A stretch of DNA of 64,000 nucleotides from assembly GCA_947496175.1 (NCBI GenBank), contig CANMBU010000002.1, positions 620,001 through 684,000 on the forward strand, read 5' to 3'. The notes beneath the pieces are model-generated. The model had not been told where the DNA came from. It did no database searches and saw only the letters and a program-made list of their open reading frames with translations. Source of the DNA: an uncultured Roseovarius sp. GTDB lineage: Bacteria; Pseudomonadota; Alphaproteobacteria; Rhodobacterales; Rhodobacteraceae. Positions 62,972 to 64,000 of the stretch are shown in pieces. The stretch's first letter is position 1. Each line of letters begins with the position of its first letter. The position numbers and the translations under genes were made by a program.

Positions 62972-64000
62972 ACATCCACCTTCTGTTCTCTTTGTTGGTC
63001 CGGAGCGTGTTTTTGCCACCGAACGAGCGCACCCAGAGCGGACACATCCATGCCAGTGGTGATCCAACAAAGCGCCCATCGCAGCGCTTGCAGCGCAACC
63101 ATGGTCAGCGCAAAGCCTGCCGCCGTTGTCTCAAGCACGTCGGACGCACTCGTTGTTATAAGAAAGCCGACCAGCAGCAACGCACCTAACCCCAGGACGC
63201 TTGTGAGGAAAAACACCCGACGCTTGTCGAAAAGCTGCATCATCAATGCTGTGTTGCCGAAGACCGCGCTGGACAGTGGAATGAGGAACAGCCACCAGAT
63301 CACTGTCTCGCTTGCCGCGTAGTCAGCGCCGAAAAGGCCAATCACGAAGGGCATGAACAGCCACAAAACAAACGCACCCGCGGCCATGAGGCCAATCTTT
63401 ATGGCGCCGGATATGGCAACGAAATGCAAGGTGCTTGGGTCCTCATCCGCGCGCCTGTTCTCAGACAGGGCGTTTGCGATGGATCGCGATATCTTGGGCG
63501 CAAAGCTCGTCTCCACGGCATTCACCGCAAAGCTCAGGAATGTCACCACGCTGAGTGCAACGGCCATTTGCGCCACGCCGACCGCGCCCAAAGGAATGGC
63601 AGCGATGAGCAACAGCACATCGCGCAACCGGTCGGTCAAAAGCCGGTTCGGGGCAAGCAACAGACCCGTTGCAATCCAGCGCTGCCAACCAGATGTGTCC
63701 GGCGTGGCTGTGGCCATGAAGTCGAAAAATCGACGCAACAATGCGAATTGCACAAAGGCGATGAGGATCACAATCGCAAGGTAGAGCCCCACGACACTCT
63801 CAAGCGAAAGAGCAACCCCGGCGATCCACGCAGACCCCAAAACGACGCAAAATACGAGCGGGCGCAGCAGCATACCGGGCACCTGGCTGCGCAGCACCTG
63901 ATCCAACGCAACAGCCTGTGCGGCATTGGTCGCATTCCAGCCCATGACCGGGATCATTGCGGCGGCAAGCAAAATCGCCATCGGGTAGGTTTCGGTCATG
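62968..64000 (-). CDS. Polysaccharide flippase-like membrane protein (partial)
   Basis: Runs off the right edge of the window; 344 residues of the 3' part are seen and a true start is probably outside. About ten hydrophobic helices with few charges, for example MAVALSVVTFLSFAVNAVETSFAPKI and VIWWLFLIPLSSAVFGNTALMM, suit the Wzx/MATE-type flippase fold. It would move lipid-linked repeat units across the inner membrane. It overlaps the pyruvyltransferase gene (ATGA) and so shares its transcript. Confidence 0.8.
   Translation of the reverse strand, partial: MTETYPMAILLAAAMIPVMGWNATNAAQAVALDQVLRSQVPGMLLRPLVFCVVLGSAWIAGVALSLESVVGLYLAIVILIAFVQFALLRRFFDFMATATPDTSGWQRWIATGLLLAPNRLLTDRLRDVLLLIAAIPLGAVGVAQMAVALSVVTFLSFAVNAVETSFAPKISRSIANALSENRRADEDPSTLHFVAISGAIKIGLMAAGAFVLWLFMPFVIGLFGADYAASETVIWWLFLIPLSSAVFGNTALMMQLFDKRRVFFLTSVLGLGALLLVGFLITTSASDVLETTAAGFALTMVALQALRWALCWITTGMDVSALGALVRWQKHAPDQQREQKVDV

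Overview
The window reads as chromosomal DNA of a Rhodobacterales (Roseobacter-group) alphaproteobacterium. The basis is the GC-rich coding style, a dispersed his locus (hisE-hisF, hisA, hisH-hisB), families typical of the group (DUF1523, DUF2147, short LysR, ribbon-helix-helix), pyruvate carboxylase next to secreted small proteins, and short intergenic repeats I associate with this group. There is no rRNA, CRISPR array, insertion sequence or complete prophage.

Layout. 1-527 is the start of a glycosyltransferase-like gene on the minus strand that runs off the window. 729-9145 is a compact plus-strand operon of eleven genes: coiled-coil protein, two micro-membrane proteins, a conserved unknown, an AAA+ ATPase, a 33-aa ORF, three membrane proteins, a DUF6638-like protein, a small membrane protein and a DUF1523 protein. 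It is preceded by an almost perfect sigma-32 (RpoH) promoter, and its function is unknown to me. 9190-11922 holds a sulfotransferase-like gene, tRNA-Tyr with a partial duplicate of its 3' half, rlmB, a zinc-ribbon protein and a candidate small RNA with a strong terminator. 11950-17219 is the histidine region, with DUF302 and DUF2147 secreted proteins on the opposite strand, ending in tRNA-Gly. 17333-22037 carries a GMC oxidoreductase with its Tat-exported partner, a glyoxalase-fold protein, a ribbon-helix-helix protein, a phosphodiesterase and a DUF2314 protein. 22109-33411 holds pyc, an FMN-dependent hydroxy-acid oxidase, a short LysR regulator divergent from RidA and an ATC-hydrolase-like gene, uvrD/pcrA, lipB and a peptidoglycan-binding-like protein.

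33502-37938 is the most island-like part. Next to tRNA-Leu(GAG) lie three consecutive minus-strand genes: a SARP/TPR regulator, a PAP2-type phosphatase or haloperoxidase-like enzyme with an (Asn-Arg)11 tract, and a cytoplasmic-looking subtilisin. I do not know this trio as a described system. 38392-41589 holds katG and divergent oxyR, where oxyR has an apparent amber stop at its conserved C-terminus.

41746-46155 holds a 2OG-Fe(II) oxygenase, a patatin-like lipase, an outer-membrane beta-barrel and a class-C beta-lactamase-like hydrolase. 46156-46997 has no convincing gene. 46998-54090 looks like a sulfoacetate-type catabolic unit: an AMP-forming CoA ligase (SauT-like), an acylating aldehyde dehydrogenase (SauS-like), a TctCBA tripartite tricarboxylate transporter, and a divergent LacI regulator whose natural reading frame has a stop at codon 3. 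54315-64000 is an exopolysaccharide cluster: two sulfotransferases, ExoP/Wzc-like chain-length protein, GT2, GH16 glycanase, Wzy-like polymerase, pyruvyltransferase-like protein and a truncated flippase, consistent with a sulfated and pyruvylated polysaccharide.
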